Shown here piece by piece: positions 32,350 through 41,158 of a stretch of DNA of 64,000 nucleotides (position 1 is the stretch's first letter; each line of letters begins with the position of its first letter). A model generated the notes under the pieces. The model made no database searches, was not told the DNA's origin, and was given only the letters and a program-made list of their open reading frames with translations. This stretch comes from PGYR01 sp034670025 (lineage in GTDB: Bacteria; Bacteroidota; Ignavibacteria; Kapaibacteriales; UBA2268). The stretch is taken from the NCBI GenBank assembly GCA_034670025.1, contig JAXMOE010000001.1, forward strand, positions 62,001-126,000. The letters are read 5' to 3'. Made by a program: the position numbers and the translations under genes.

Positions 32350-34572
32350 TTAGTTGCCTGGTATTTTGTAACGAATACCAACATAAAGCTCTCTGCCACG
32401 AGTTGGACCCCACACGGAGCTAGTGTCAAAAAACTCACCGAATGGGTCTTGCCAGCCGATAATTGGGCGATTTTGTCTGAAGTTGAATATGTTCTCAGCT
32501 CCAGCGTATAGCTCAACTTGATCTAAGTTGTAAGTGAATTGTGCATTCACTAACATATAATCTTCAGAGAAGTCTGGTCTTTGGTATTGCTCGGGATTGC
32601 TCTGCGTATTGGGTAATCTTTGCTCGCCGTACCAATGGATATTCATATCTATTTGGAAATCATCAGATAGGGGCTTGTAACCCAATGTAGTAACTACCTT
32701 ATGTTTTGGGTTGAATGGTAGTAATACCTTTTCGTCATCTATTTCGCGGTAAACGTCCAAGAAGCTATACCCAGTTTTGAACTCGAATTGATCCCATAAG
32801 CTAAGATATACTTCCGCTTGGAAAGTGTTACTAACGCTTGTACCTGTGAAGTTTTCTATTATTGCTTTTGTTGGGTCAGTGTCATAATCGGGGAATATCT
32901 GATTTTGGAAATCAGTACGGTAAAAATCAGCACTGAAAAACCCATTCATGTCGTCATTCTCGAAATTATGAGTGAAGTTAATACCCATATTCAAGGCTTC
33001 TTCTGGTTGCAATTCTTCTGTTATAACTATGTCACGCGAGCTAACCAACAGCCCTATATTCTCACTGAATAAGTTCACTGTACGCCATCCTGTCCCAATG
33101 TTTCCACGAATAACCGTGTTGTCTGTTAAGTTGTATTTTAACAATGTACGTGGAGTGAACATTGTCCCAAATTGGTTGTGATTGTCGGCTCTTACTCCTG
33201 CTATCCACGTTAGCTTATCGTCGAAAAGCATTAGTGTGTTTTCAGCAAAAACGCCAGCTATCTGCTCATCTCTGAGGTAATTGCCATCGTAAGTTCTTTG
33301 TAAAGTATTATCGGTGAATGATAAGTCTTCTTCTAAGTTTAAGTAACGGAAGCTAACACCAGTTTTTAATGAAGTGTTGTCGTAGTCGAGTTCGTACTGC
33401 AAGTTTCCGTACATATTTGTTTGCTTTGCATCATACTTTATTGTTCCGAAGTACGACTCTTGGTTTTGGTAAAATCCTGATGCAAATAGAGCGAAATTGT
33501 GAGTGTCATCTAATCTGTAGCCCGTTTTTGCAGAAAATTCTGGCTGATTTATATTTACTGTCTGCCCGTAAACATCAGTGCTACCTTGGTCTGTTTCTTC
33601 GTCGTAGTTTGTTTGCCCGCCTACTCTTTGTTCATTGACAAATCGTAGGTTGATGCTTGTGATTAGTCCTGTTTTTGTGTCATCACCATATTTCAGCTTG
33701 TTGAATACCATATAGCGAGTTAGTTTTGGTAAATCTAAGAAATTATCATTGTCCCCGTCGTACTCATCGGCTGGCTGCACGGTGTGGAGTGCGGTTAGAT
33801 TACTCCAATCACCAGACTTCACAGCGTAATTAGCGTTTATATGCTTTTCCAAAAAGCTGTTCATATAAGCATTTAGATATAGCTTATCGGTGTTTGCTGG
33901 GTCTTTTGTGGTTACGTTTATCTGACCACTAATGTTCTCAAATCCTTGTAGGACACTGTTTGCCCCTTTGGCAACATATATATTATCAACCACAGTACCT
34001 GGTACACTACTGATGCCATAAGTATAAGAAAGACCCTGAATCATAGGAAAGCCATCTATCAGGACTTGATTATAAACTCCCGAAAGTCCAAGTATTCTTA
34101 ATTCCTTTGCGTTTGTAATAACATTAGTGGTTTGTGGCTGAATAGTGGTCTGTGTTTCAAAGCATCCTGCCAAATCACAGCAAGCTGATTTGCCCAATTC
34201 TGTTTGGGTCAGCTGCTCTGTTTTTATGGCTTTTGAGCTTGATATTAATACTCCTTCTCTGTTGCCTTTTACTACAACTTCATCAAGTGTTTGTGATTCT
34301 TCTAATGAGAAATTTATTTTTGTTTGATTTGTATGCTTTATTGTATCAGCTCGGTGTCCCACGTAGGTTGCAATTAGCATTTTGTCGCCACTACCCTTGG
34401 TGGTGAGCTCATAATCACCGTCTGCATTGGTTACGGAACCGACCTTAGTACCTTCCCAATAGACGCTTGCACCAACTAATGGCTCATCATTTTGATTGGT
34501 AACTTTTCCAATTATATTTTGTGCCAAAAGGGAAGTGGGCAATAACAAACAAAGTATTAGTATATATTTCAT
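32350..34572 (-). CDS. TonB-dependent outer-membrane receptor with carboxypeptidase-like N-domain
   Basis: A 740-residue receptor with signal peptide (residues 1-18). A CarboxypepD_reg-like domain (20-90, GKVTNQNDEPLVGASVYW) is followed by a plug domain from about 95 to 215, and a 22-strand-type barrel ends in an aromatic C terminus (ELYVGIRYKIPGN). The plug contains a Cys-rich motif CCDLAGC at 131-137, which recalls CCNLSESF-type plugs of Bacteroidota receptors often seen near metal-handling genes. This suggests metal or metal-chelate uptake, but the ligand is not determinable. No partner SusD, TonB or siderophore gene is adjacent. It ends at terminator copy 3. Confidence 0.9.
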   Translation of the reverse strand: MKYILILCLLLPTSLLAQNIIGKVTNQNDEPLVGASVYWEGTKVGSVTNADGDYELTTKGSGDKMLIATYVGHRADTIKHTNQTKINFSLEESQTLDEVVVKGNREGVLISSSKAIKTEQLTQTELGKSACCDLAGCFETQTTIQPQTTNVITNAKELRILGLSGVYNQVLIDGFPMIQGLSYTYGISSVPGTVVDNIYVAKGANSVLQGFENISGQINVTTKDPANTDKLYLNAYMNSFLEKHINANYAVKSGDWSNLTALHTVQPADEYDGDNDNFLDLPKLTRYMVFNKLKYGDDTKTGLITSINLRFVNEQRVGGQTNYDEETDQGSTDVYGQTVNINQPEFSAKTGYRLDDTHNFALFASGFYQNQESYFGTIKYDAKQTNMYGNLQYELDYDNTSLKTGVSFRYLNLEEDLSFTDNTLQRTYDGNYLRDEQIAGVFAENTLMLFDDKLTWIAGVRADNHNQFGTMFTPRTLLKYNLTDNTVIRGNIGTGWRTVNLFSENIGLLVSSRDIVITEELQPEEALNMGINFTHNFENDDMNGFFSADFYRTDFQNQIFPDYDTDPTKAIIENFTGTSVSNTFQAEVYLSLWDQFEFKTGYSFLDVYREIDDEKVLLPFNPKHKVVTTLGYKPLSDDFQIDMNIHWYGEQRLPNTQSNPEQYQRPDFSEDYMLVNAQFTYNLDQVELYAGAENIFNFRQNRPIIGWQDPFGEFFDTSSVWGPTRGRELYVGIRYKIPGN

Positions 34573-34694
34573 TCTTTTTTTAGCTAAAGTGTATGTATTA
34601 ATCTTAACTAGGTAATTACGGATGATATTTATTGTATTGTTTAAGAGAAGAAAATATTATTACTTCAACAAAATTAAGATTGTAATATAAAAAC

Positions 34695-35123
34695 TTAATA
34701 ATCCTTAATGACTCTACGAGCAGCACCCCAAATTGTGAAATCATCAATGTCCATAATTCTAATGTCATCGTAATCTTCATTTTCGGAGCGGAGGATAGTC
34801 TTGTTTTCACCGAATATTATTCGCTTTACGAATGGTTTGGAGTTCAAACTGCCCACTATTATAGTGCCAGTAGTGATTGGGTAGTTGCTATTGACTAATA
34901 TTTTGTCGCCAGAGTTTATGCCAGCATTTATCATAGAATCGCCCGATACTTCTACGAGGAATGTATATCCGTTCTCATCAATTACTTCCTTGTTTAGATC
35001 TAACCCATTAGTTCTTAGGTTACTTATTATTCTGTTTTTGCTGTATAAGCTATTGTAGTTTTTATTTTCTAATATTCTTGTATATAGTGTCAATTTTCCC
35101 TCTTTTCTTAATCTTTTTCTCAC
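34695..35123 (-). CDS. UmuD-like S24 peptidase, orphan
   Basis: A 142-residue LexA/UmuD-type protein lacking an N-terminal HTH. The Ser-Lys dyad is Ser63 (VSGDSM) and Lys100 (KPFVKR), separated by 37 residues as in UmuD (S60/K97). The N-terminal arm has no Ala-Gly or Cys-Gly cleavage pair at the UmuD position; the nearest is Asn39-Gly40. UmuC is not adjacent, whereas the family normally occurs as umuDC. It could act as a trans-acting polymerase V accessory factor or a non-cleaving regulator. A gap of 123 nt separates it from the TonB receptor downstream. Confidence 0.8.
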   Translation of the reverse strand: MRKRLRKEGKLTLYTRILENKNYNSLYSKNRIISNLRTNGLDLNKEVIDENGYTFLVEVSGDSMINAGINSGDKILVNSNYPITTGTIIVGSLNSKPFVKRIIFGENKTILRSENEDYDDIRIMDIDDFTIWGAARRVIKDY

Positions 35124-35302
35124 TCTTTATTATATTAACTACATAAACTGTGCCAAATGGTAACAGGTTGAATTATATCGAATAATACTGTTTTTGTGAG
35201 AGATGGGGAAAGTTGAAATACTATCTCAATTAAGAAAATTTCTTATTTTGTCTTATTTTTGTGATGTTCGCTTACACAACCCAATAATCATAAGAGCAAT
35301 AC

Positions 35303-36715
35303 TTGCTATTTAACTCATTCATATTTCTCATATTTTTAGCGGTGGTGCTACCGCTATTCTATTTGCTCAAATCGAAAGAAGCAAAGAATATGTTGCTGTT
35401 AGTGTCGAGCTATTTTTTTTATTGCTATTGGGATTGGAGATTTAGTGTACTGCTTTTGACTTCCACAGTTGTTGATTTCTATATTGGTAAGTTGGTTCAC
35501 AAGACAAATGATCAGAAGAAAAGAAAGCAATATCTATGGGGTAGCTTGTTAGTCAACCTTGGGATACTGGGTTTTTTCAAATACTTCAATTTTTTCGTTG
35601 ATTCTTTCCAAACTGTCTTCGGAACACAGTTTGATTATCTTCATTTGAGTATTATTCTGCCAGTTGGTATTTCTTTCTATACCTTTCAAACTCTATCTTA
35701 CACAATAGATATTTATAATAGAAAATTAGAACCAACTAATAATATTATTGATTTTGCTTTGTTTGTTTCTTTCTTCCCCCAACTCGTGGCTGGGCCAATT
35801 GAAAGAGCTAAGAATTTACTGCCACAGTTAACAAAAAAGTTATCTCCAACAAAGGTACAAGTAAAAGAAGGCGTTAATCTTGTTGTGATGGGGCTATTCC
35901 GAAAAGTGTTGATAGGTGACACTGCTGGTAGATTTGTTGACCATATATTCAATGACTTACATAGCTATAATTCGGTGGAAATACTTTTTGCTGTATTAAT
36001 ATTTGGCATTCAAATTTACGCTGATTTTTCTGGATATAGCAAGATAGCCCGAGGAGTTGCGAAACTACTCGGAGTTGAGTTAATGATTAATTTCTCTCAG
36101 CCATATCTCTCTCGAAACATTACAGAATTTTGGCGGAGATGGCATATATCACTTTCCACCTGGTTAAGGGACTACTTGTATATTCCTCTTGGAGGCAGCA
36201 GAAAAGGCAAATCAAGGACTTATATAAACTTGATGATTACTATGCTCTTGGGTGGATTATGGCACGGCGCAAGCTGGAATTTTGTTATCTGGGGTGCATT
36301 GCACGGAGTATTCTTATCGGTCCATAAATTATATCTTAACTATAGAGGTAAGAGAATTGAGCCAAGTAATACTTTTAGTTTTGGAGATATTCCAAGAATA
36401 ATTGCTACATTCGGTTTAGTTTCATTTACTTGGCTGTTCTTCAGATCAACTTCATGGGAGTCAACTGAGCTGATTTTTAGCAAAATAACCGACTTTCAAT
36501 TCAGTGAATATACATTGCTGTTCTTTCAGATATTAATAGCTTACTATTCACTGTCATTTTTATTAGATTTCTTAGAGCATAAATTCGGTCAGAACTTCTT
36601 GTTAAAAATTAAAAATAGAGCATTTTCTTATGGGGTTCTAACTATGATGTTTGTTATTACTTTACTTTATATGTTCCAAGCAGATCCATTGCCATTTATT
36701 TACTTCCAGTTCTGA
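35303..36715 (+). CDS. MBOAT-family O-acyltransferase (AlgI-like)
   Basis: A polytopic membrane acyltransferase of 470 residues starting at a TTG; the start is supported by the conserved MLFNSFxFLIF N terminus of the family. Signatures are NxxEFWRRWHISLSTWLRDY (His281) and GGLWHGASWNFVIWG, whose His321 is the presumed catalytic residue. In alginate, cellulose or other exopolysaccharide systems, AlgI-type proteins move acetyl groups across the inner membrane. The SGNH-type gene starts 1 nt after its stop, so the two form a coupled pair for envelope polysaccharide acylation. No polysaccharide synthase is nearby, so the acceptor is unknown. Confidence 0.92.
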   Translation: MLFNSFIFLIFLAVVLPLFYLLKSKEAKNMLLLVSSYFFYCYWDWRFSVLLLTSTVVDFYIGKLVHKTNDQKKRKQYLWGSLLVNLGILGFFKYFNFFVDSFQTVFGTQFDYLHLSIILPVGISFYTFQTLSYTIDIYNRKLEPTNNIIDFALFVSFFPQLVAGPIERAKNLLPQLTKKLSPTKVQVKEGVNLVVMGLFRKVLIGDTAGRFVDHIFNDLHSYNSVEILFAVLIFGIQIYADFSGYSKIARGVAKLLGVELMINFSQPYLSRNITEFWRRWHISLSTWLRDYLYIPLGGSRKGKSRTYINLMITMLLGGLWHGASWNFVIWGALHGVFLSVHKLYLNYRGKRIEPSNTFSFGDIPRIIATFGLVSFTWLFFRSTSWESTELIFSKITDFQFSEYTLLFFQILIAYYSLSFLLDFLEHKFGQNFLLKIKNRAFSYGVLTMMFVITLLYMFQADPLPFIYFQF

Positions 36716-36716
36716 T

Positions 36717-37778
36717 ATGAAAATGATGAAAAACATAATATTATTCGTTCTTGGTATGGCTTCGGTTTTGGTAGTAGCAGAGCTATTTGTATCTAAAGCT
36801 AAAGTAATTGAGTATTCCCTCGGTCAATATTATGAAGATATAGGTAAGGGACTACCAACAAACAGAACTTCACTTATGTTCACAGAAGGGTTTGGAATAT
36901 TCCACACTAATAGTGACAGATTTATTGGCAAAGGACTTAGGTACAACACTCTAATTTATAAAAGAGATCCAATGCCCACTATTAAAATTGCTTTGATTGG
37001 AGACTCTTTTGTGGAATCTTTTCAAGTGTTCGAAAGGGACTATTTCGGTACAATAGCTGAGGAAATATTGAATAATAAGTATAAGAATTATGAAATAGAC
37101 ATTCAGAACTTCGGTAGAGCTAATTTTGGTTTGAATCACATATATGCTTATCACAAATCATTTGTAGATAATTTTAATCCTGATTTGGTTCTCTACTTTT
37201 TGTCTAACGGTGATGTTCACACAGGACCACCAACTCCGCTATATCCATATTGCTATTTGAATGGGGACTCACTTATTGTTACAACTAATTACCCTATCTC
37301 AGACATTGAAAATTACAAGAAAGCAGAGAAGTGGTTGAGTGCTTCCATTATTGCTAATCTTGTTAATAACGCACGGCACACAATTAGAAAGCAAGATTTG
37401 GCAGCAGTGCTTTTAGGAAATGTGTATGAATGGTTTGCTGAACCAAAGCAAGAAACGCCGTTAGTTGACAGCAATTACAAAGTCGCTCCAATTATTGAAA
37501 AGATTGTTAATGAAGTTGATAGTAATACTATTCTAGTAAATAGAGAGAAAATACCACTTTATAGCGATTTCACTGATGTAGTGGAGGAGTATGACAAAGA
37601 ATACTGGTCGCTTTATCCAGTTCTTGATTCTGCTGAAAGGGCTGGTATAAAAACAAACTATTGGGAAGTAACAAACAAAGTTGGGCATTGGAATAAGAAG
37701 GGACACCAAATAGTTGGTCGTGAACTTGCCAGAATGTTGGATGAAAAAGTACAAGAACTAATTACTTCCAAAAAGTAG
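36717..37778 (+). CDS. SGNH/GDSL-like exported protein, partner of the MBOAT acyltransferase
   Basis: The ATG at 36717 is chosen: it follows the TGA of the MBOAT gene by one base and opens an N-terminal signal anchor (ILFVLGMASVLVVAELF). The 353-residue protein has the SGNH block I IKIALIGDSFVES (Ser97) and FLSNGDVHTG (block III-like Asn). The C-terminal VGHWNKKGHQIVG segment holds the His, but the usual Asp of DxH is replaced by Val. AlgJ/AlgX-type proteins complete O-acetylation in the periplasm, and this is the best analogy. The altered dyad might mean weak or non-canonical activity. It is the last gene before a convergent SdpI gene. Confidence 0.8.
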   Translation: MKMMKNIILFVLGMASVLVVAELFVSKAKVIEYSLGQYYEDIGKGLPTNRTSLMFTEGFGIFHTNSDRFIGKGLRYNTLIYKRDPMPTIKIALIGDSFVESFQVFERDYFGTIAEEILNNKYKNYEIDIQNFGRANFGLNHIYAYHKSFVDNFNPDLVLYFLSNGDVHTGPPTPLYPYCYLNGDSLIVTTNYPISDIENYKKAEKWLSASIIANLVNNARHTIRKQDLAAVLLGNVYEWFAEPKQETPLVDSNYKVAPIIEKIVNEVDSNTILVNREKIPLYSDFTDVVEEYDKEYWSLYPVLDSAERAGIKTNYWEVTNKVGHWNKKGHQIVGRELARMLDEKVQELITSKK

Positions 37779-37780
37779 TG

Positions 37781-38134
37781 CTAATCACCAAATCTTGCTT
37801 TTAGTTCCCGTTCGGTGTGAATAATTGGGAGAGCGAGCGCCGCAATCATAATCAGAAGTGAAAGCACTACTGCTGCTCCTTCGTTCAGCCAAGTAGTAAC
37901 GAAACCAAGGACAAATGTTAGGGTATAGATAAAGCTATACCGAAGCATAAGCTCTGTGGAGTGAGCTTGAGCAAAATCCCAACTCTCCTGAGTTTTCATC
38001 GATTTGTTAGTTCGGTAGCCATAGAGTGAATTGATTTTTCTCGGTGGAAACTTCTTGACAAAAGCAAAGATTATCAGCAGCATTGGGCCAATGATTAGGG
38101 GCATAAAGAATAGTGGATTTTCGTAGAATGACAT
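37781..38134 (-). CDS. SdpI-family membrane protein
   Basis: A 117-residue protein with an N-terminal membrane segment, then the SdpI/YhfL signature INSLYGYRTNKSMKTQESWDFAQ, and two further helices around VLGFVTTWL and AVVLSLLIMIAALAL. In Bacillus SdpI confers immunity to the SdpC toxin, but most homologues are short stand-alone proteins of unknown role. Here no SdpABC genes are near, so immunity is not implied. The gene is convergent with the MBOAT/SGNH pair, with a 2-nt gap. Confidence 0.85.
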   Translation of the reverse strand: MSFYENPLFFMPLIIGPMLLIIFAFVKKFPPRKINSLYGYRTNKSMKTQESWDFAQAHSTELMLRYSFIYTLTFVLGFVTTWLNEGAAVVLSLLIMIAALALPIIHTERELKARFGD

Positions 38135-38205
38135 TTGGTTTTAATAGTATTAAGTTTATTTATTATATTGTACACTAATCTAAATGTTAATATAGAATAA
38201 AAAAT

Positions 38206-38844
38206 ATGAACAGAATAAAAATAATTCTTACTTACATTCTTTTTTCTTTTGCACTTATTTCATGCAGTTTATTAGATACAAAAGACTTAATAACAGAATT
38301 TAACTCATATCAGAACTCAATTGTCTCAGGAGAGTACAGAACTACAGTTAAATATGTCATTCCAGAAGTATTTGAATATATGTCAGAAGATGATTATGTA
38401 TTCAAAATGATTAGAAAGCTTGAAGAGACAAAAAATTATAAGTTAAGCTTAGGTAGTTATAGCAACCTGAGCATAAGTGACATTGAGGAAATAGATGGAG
38501 TTCAGTATGCCATTATTCAATTTATGCAAGAACGAATTCAAGATAATAAAAAGAATGACGAATTAGATGAGGATAGGTTAAATTCTCGTAGGGAAGTTGA
38601 AAAAGAAGCGTAAGATATGGCCTTGGGGAATGATAATGTTGAATATGATTCTGCAAACGATAGATTAATATTCAAAGTGGAAAATAGAGTTATCGCTAAA
38701 TATGATGATAATTCTAAAAATTGGAAATTTGTAAATTTTGCCAATGCTGGTATGAATGTTATGAATGAATTATTCCCTGAAGAATTACTAGAAAAAGTAT
38801 CAGTAGATGCAACATATAAAAGACTAAAGGAAAATAACAATTGA
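38206..38844 (+). pseudogene. Small lipoprotein gene broken by an in-frame stop
   Basis: The reading frame starts at 38206 with a signal peptide and lipobox (ALISC), stops at a TAA (38611-38613), and resumes in the same frame to 38844. The downstream part (NDNVEYDSANDRLIF, NWKFVNFANAGMNVMNELFPEEL) aligns with the C-terminal part of the intact neighbour at 38841-39440, and the upstream part aligns with its N terminus. One nonsense change therefore separates two halves of a former single protein of about 212 residues. A truncated lipoprotein, a second small protein or stop readthrough is possible; I favour a recent pseudogene. Confidence 0.78.
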
Positions 38845-39440
38845 AAAAATTAATATTAATAGCTTCAATAATAACACTTCTGTTCGTGCCACTATCAGCA
38901 CAGCAAGAAGAAATACAAACAGATTTTGAAGCGTATTTGGAGTTGATACAGAGTCAACAGTTTGATGAAGCAATGGATTATATGTACCCAGAATTCTTTG
39001 AGATAATGAATAGAGAAATGATGGTAACTTTGATGGAACAGACATTCAACTCGCCTGAGCTAACAATATCGCTATCGGATCCAACAATTGATAGCATTGG
39101 GTCAGTTGAGTATCTTGACTCTATGTACTTCGCACCAGTAAACTATACTCACGTTATGACTATGAAGTTCAACCCAGAAGAAGGGGAGACCGAAGAAGAT
39201 ATTAGATTCAGAGATGAATTGACAGTAGCGTCATTAAAAATAAAATTCGGTAAAGACAAAGTAGCCTACGATTCGGTAAGTAACGAAATGCTAATCACTT
39301 CACACAAATTAGTCTATGCTCGCTCATTAGATGGGGAAGATGACTGGAAGTTCATAGAGTTAGACCCCGAGAATATGTTTATGATAAAATCAATGATTCC
39401 CGAAGAGCTATACAACAGAGCTATAAATCAATCTCGTTAA
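38841..39440 (+). CDS. Small exported protein, paralogue of the broken upstream gene
   Basis: A 199-residue protein with signal peptide (MKKLILIASIITLLFVPLSAQ), starting with TTG in a TTGA overlap with the previous stop. The mature part has a helical start (DFEAYLELIQSQQFDEAMDYMYPEFFEIM), strands typical of small Bacteroidota exported proteins, and a C-terminal FGKDKVAYDSVSNEML segment followed by a Trp-containing strand. The same fold is recognisable in the preceding pseudogene, so the pair arose by tandem duplication. No function can be assigned. Confidence 0.75.
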   Translation: MKKLILIASIITLLFVPLSAQQEEIQTDFEAYLELIQSQQFDEAMDYMYPEFFEIMNREMMVTLMEQTFNSPELTISLSDPTIDSIGSVEYLDSMYFAPVNYTHVMTMKFNPEEGETEEDIRFRDELTVASLKIKFGKDKVAYDSVSNEMLITSHKLVYARSLDGEDDWKFIELDPENMFMIKSMIPEELYNRAINQSR

Positions 39441-40647
39441 CAAATTGCATAAGTATATTCAAATCTACGTGATCCATAATTACAATTTTCCACCATTTGT
39501 TATTGCCGTCGTGGCTTTCCGGTACTAAACCGTATTTGTGAGCCAAATCGCTGCTTATCTGGTCTGATTTTATAGTTACTATGTTCATATCTTTGTCACG
39601 GAAATAAGATATATTTCTATTGTCCAATTCTGTGCAAAGTCTATCAGTTCTATAAATCAAAGTCTGCATTTTTTCTAACCAACCGTAAGGGCCATAAGTC
39701 ATTAGTATCATCCAAACGGCTATTGCATTTGCTCCAGAGCGAGAGCCGATTAGAGTCAAATCCATACCAGTAACGTATTGTGCTTCTTCGGTCAATACGT
39801 ACTCCATAAGTCCTTTCTTAGCTAAGAAAACCCCAGTACCATAAGGTGCTTGTAGCATTTTGTGTGCATCTATTGTAATGGAGCTAACTTTTGGATTGGC
39901 AAAAGTTAAATCTTTATTATCAGAAGTAACTGGATGTATAAATCCGCCATAAGCTCCGTCTATGTGTAGTTTATAATCAACTTCTTCGCTTTCTAAGCAA
40001 TCAGTATAGATATTGACATCATCAACAGAGCCGAACATTGTTGTAGCCATATTAGCAACTACAATGAAGTATTTTTTGCCTTCATTTTTTGCTTTTGCTA
40101 TTGCTTTGATAACGCTTTCTTGAGTGATTTCTCTTGTCTCTTGCTCAACAGTTGCATTGTAAAGAGAAAGGTTCAACAGGTTCGACGCTTTTGGAAGAGA
40201 GTAATGTGTATCTTCGGAACATAGGAGAGCAATCTCACTGTGTTTTGCTCCGTGCTCTTTTATGTAGTAATTTCTATAAATCCAACAAGCTTGGATGTTT
40301 GCTTCAGTCCCACCCGAGGCAATGTATCCATCGTAAGCATCATCTTCACCTGAAAGCAAATCTTCTGCTAATATCTGTATTGCTTCTCTTTCAATTTCGT
40401 GAGTACCTTCAAAAAACTCTTCCGAATCGCCAACAGTGTGGCAACCAATATGGTTAGGGTTATGAACCAGAGTGTTCATATAAGGGGCATCTTCTAAGAA
40501 TGAAGCTTGACTGTAAAAAACTTTGTTGTCTAAGTGTGAGCCAGGTATTCCGATACTCAAATCATTTTCAAAGTCCACATTTTTTTCTAATGCGGAGAAT
40601 ACTCTTTCTCTTATTTGCTTGCTTGTTAATTTTTTCCAGTACTTCAT
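39421..40647 (-). CDS. Pyridoxal-phosphate-dependent decarboxylase (group II)
   Basis: A 408-residue PLP enzyme of the glutamate/aromatic/histidine decarboxylase family. The Schiff-base lysine is K263 in SITIDAHKMLQAPYG; the PLP-contacting Asp is D230 (HIDGAYGG) and the ring-stacking His is H148 (DTHYS). The IASGGTEAN motif is at about 109-116. The substrate amino acid cannot be determined; histidine, tyrosine or aspartate decarboxylation are all possible. It converges with the paralogue gene with a 20-nt 3' overlap and lies 76 nt downstream of a membrane-protein gene on the same strand. Confidence 0.88.
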   Translation of the reverse strand: MKYWKKLTSKQIRERVFSALEKNVDFENDLSIGIPGSHLDNKVFYSQASFLEDAPYMNTLVHNPNHIGCHTVGDSEEFFEGTHEIEREAIQILAEDLLSGEDDAYDGYIASGGTEANIQACWIYRNYYIKEHGAKHSEIALLCSEDTHYSLPKASNLLNLSLYNATVEQETREITQESVIKAIAKAKNEGKKYFIVVANMATTMFGSVDDVNIYTDCLESEEVDYKLHIDGAYGGFIHPVTSDNKDLTFANPKVSSITIDAHKMLQAPYGTGVFLAKKGLMEYVLTEEAQYVTGMDLTLIGSRSGANAIAVWMILMTYGPYGWLEKMQTLIYRTDRLCTELDNRNISYFRDKDMNIVTIKSDQISSDLAHKYGLVPESHDGNNKWWKIVIMDHVDLNILMQFVNEIDL

Positions 40648-40723
40648 TCTATCTTCATTTTGTAATTTATAGTATCACAAAAATAAGATATATTTATCTT
40701 AAATGAAATTGGAATTTGACAAC

Positions 40724-41158
40724 TTAGTCTAAAGATTTGATATTTTTAGTCAAATTAATCAAAACTAAAATAGTTATAATTAGCAGATTAACAGCCATAC
40801 TACCAATATTACTAAACTCTAATAATTCTTTGTTCTCAATAAAATTGAAAATAATATCAACTGAATAGAGCAGAACAAACGAAAGAAACACAAATATTAC
40901 TGCATTGAAAGTTAGGTATATACCTGATACCAAATCATCTTGACTATAAGTTTCTTTGGTTTCTTTCCTTAATAAAGGAATGGTCTTTATCACGATAATC
41001 AGAGTAATAGTCTTGGTAATTAATTCATTAAATCCAGACATTCTATTTTCTGGGAAAACGAAAGCAAATATAAATTCAACCAAATATAGTATTAACCCAA
41101 ATGGAATTAACAGTATAGCTATATTTTTGAATAGGTATAATATTTCTTTTTTTGTCAT
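40724..41158 (-). CDS. Hypothetical four-helix membrane protein
   Basis: A 144-residue protein with four hydrophobic segments (IAILLIPFGLILYLVEFIF, ITLIIVIKTIPLL, AVIFVFLSFVLLYSVDIIF and NLLIITILVLINL) linked by short charged loops. Its ATG overlaps the stop of the upstream lipoprotein by one base (TAATG), so it is translationally coupled and may work with it. I do not recognise the family. It could form a membrane complex with the lipoprotein; that is inference from coupling only. Confidence 0.65.
   Translation of the reverse strand: MTKKEILYLFKNIAILLIPFGLILYLVEFIFAFVFPENRMSGFNELITKTITLIIVIKTIPLLRKETKETYSQDDLVSGIYLTFNAVIFVFLSFVLLYSVDIIFNFIENKELLEFSNIGSMAVNLLIITILVLINLTKNIKSLD

Noticed and set aside
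34616..34810. 64-codon frame overlapping the UmuD-like gene
   Set aside because: Same strand but different frame over the S24 peptidase 3' end; no independent signals.
37781..38134. SdpI as part of a bacteriocin immunity system with the CPBP protease
   Set aside because: The two genes are about 24 kb apart and no toxin precursor or SdpAB genes are present.
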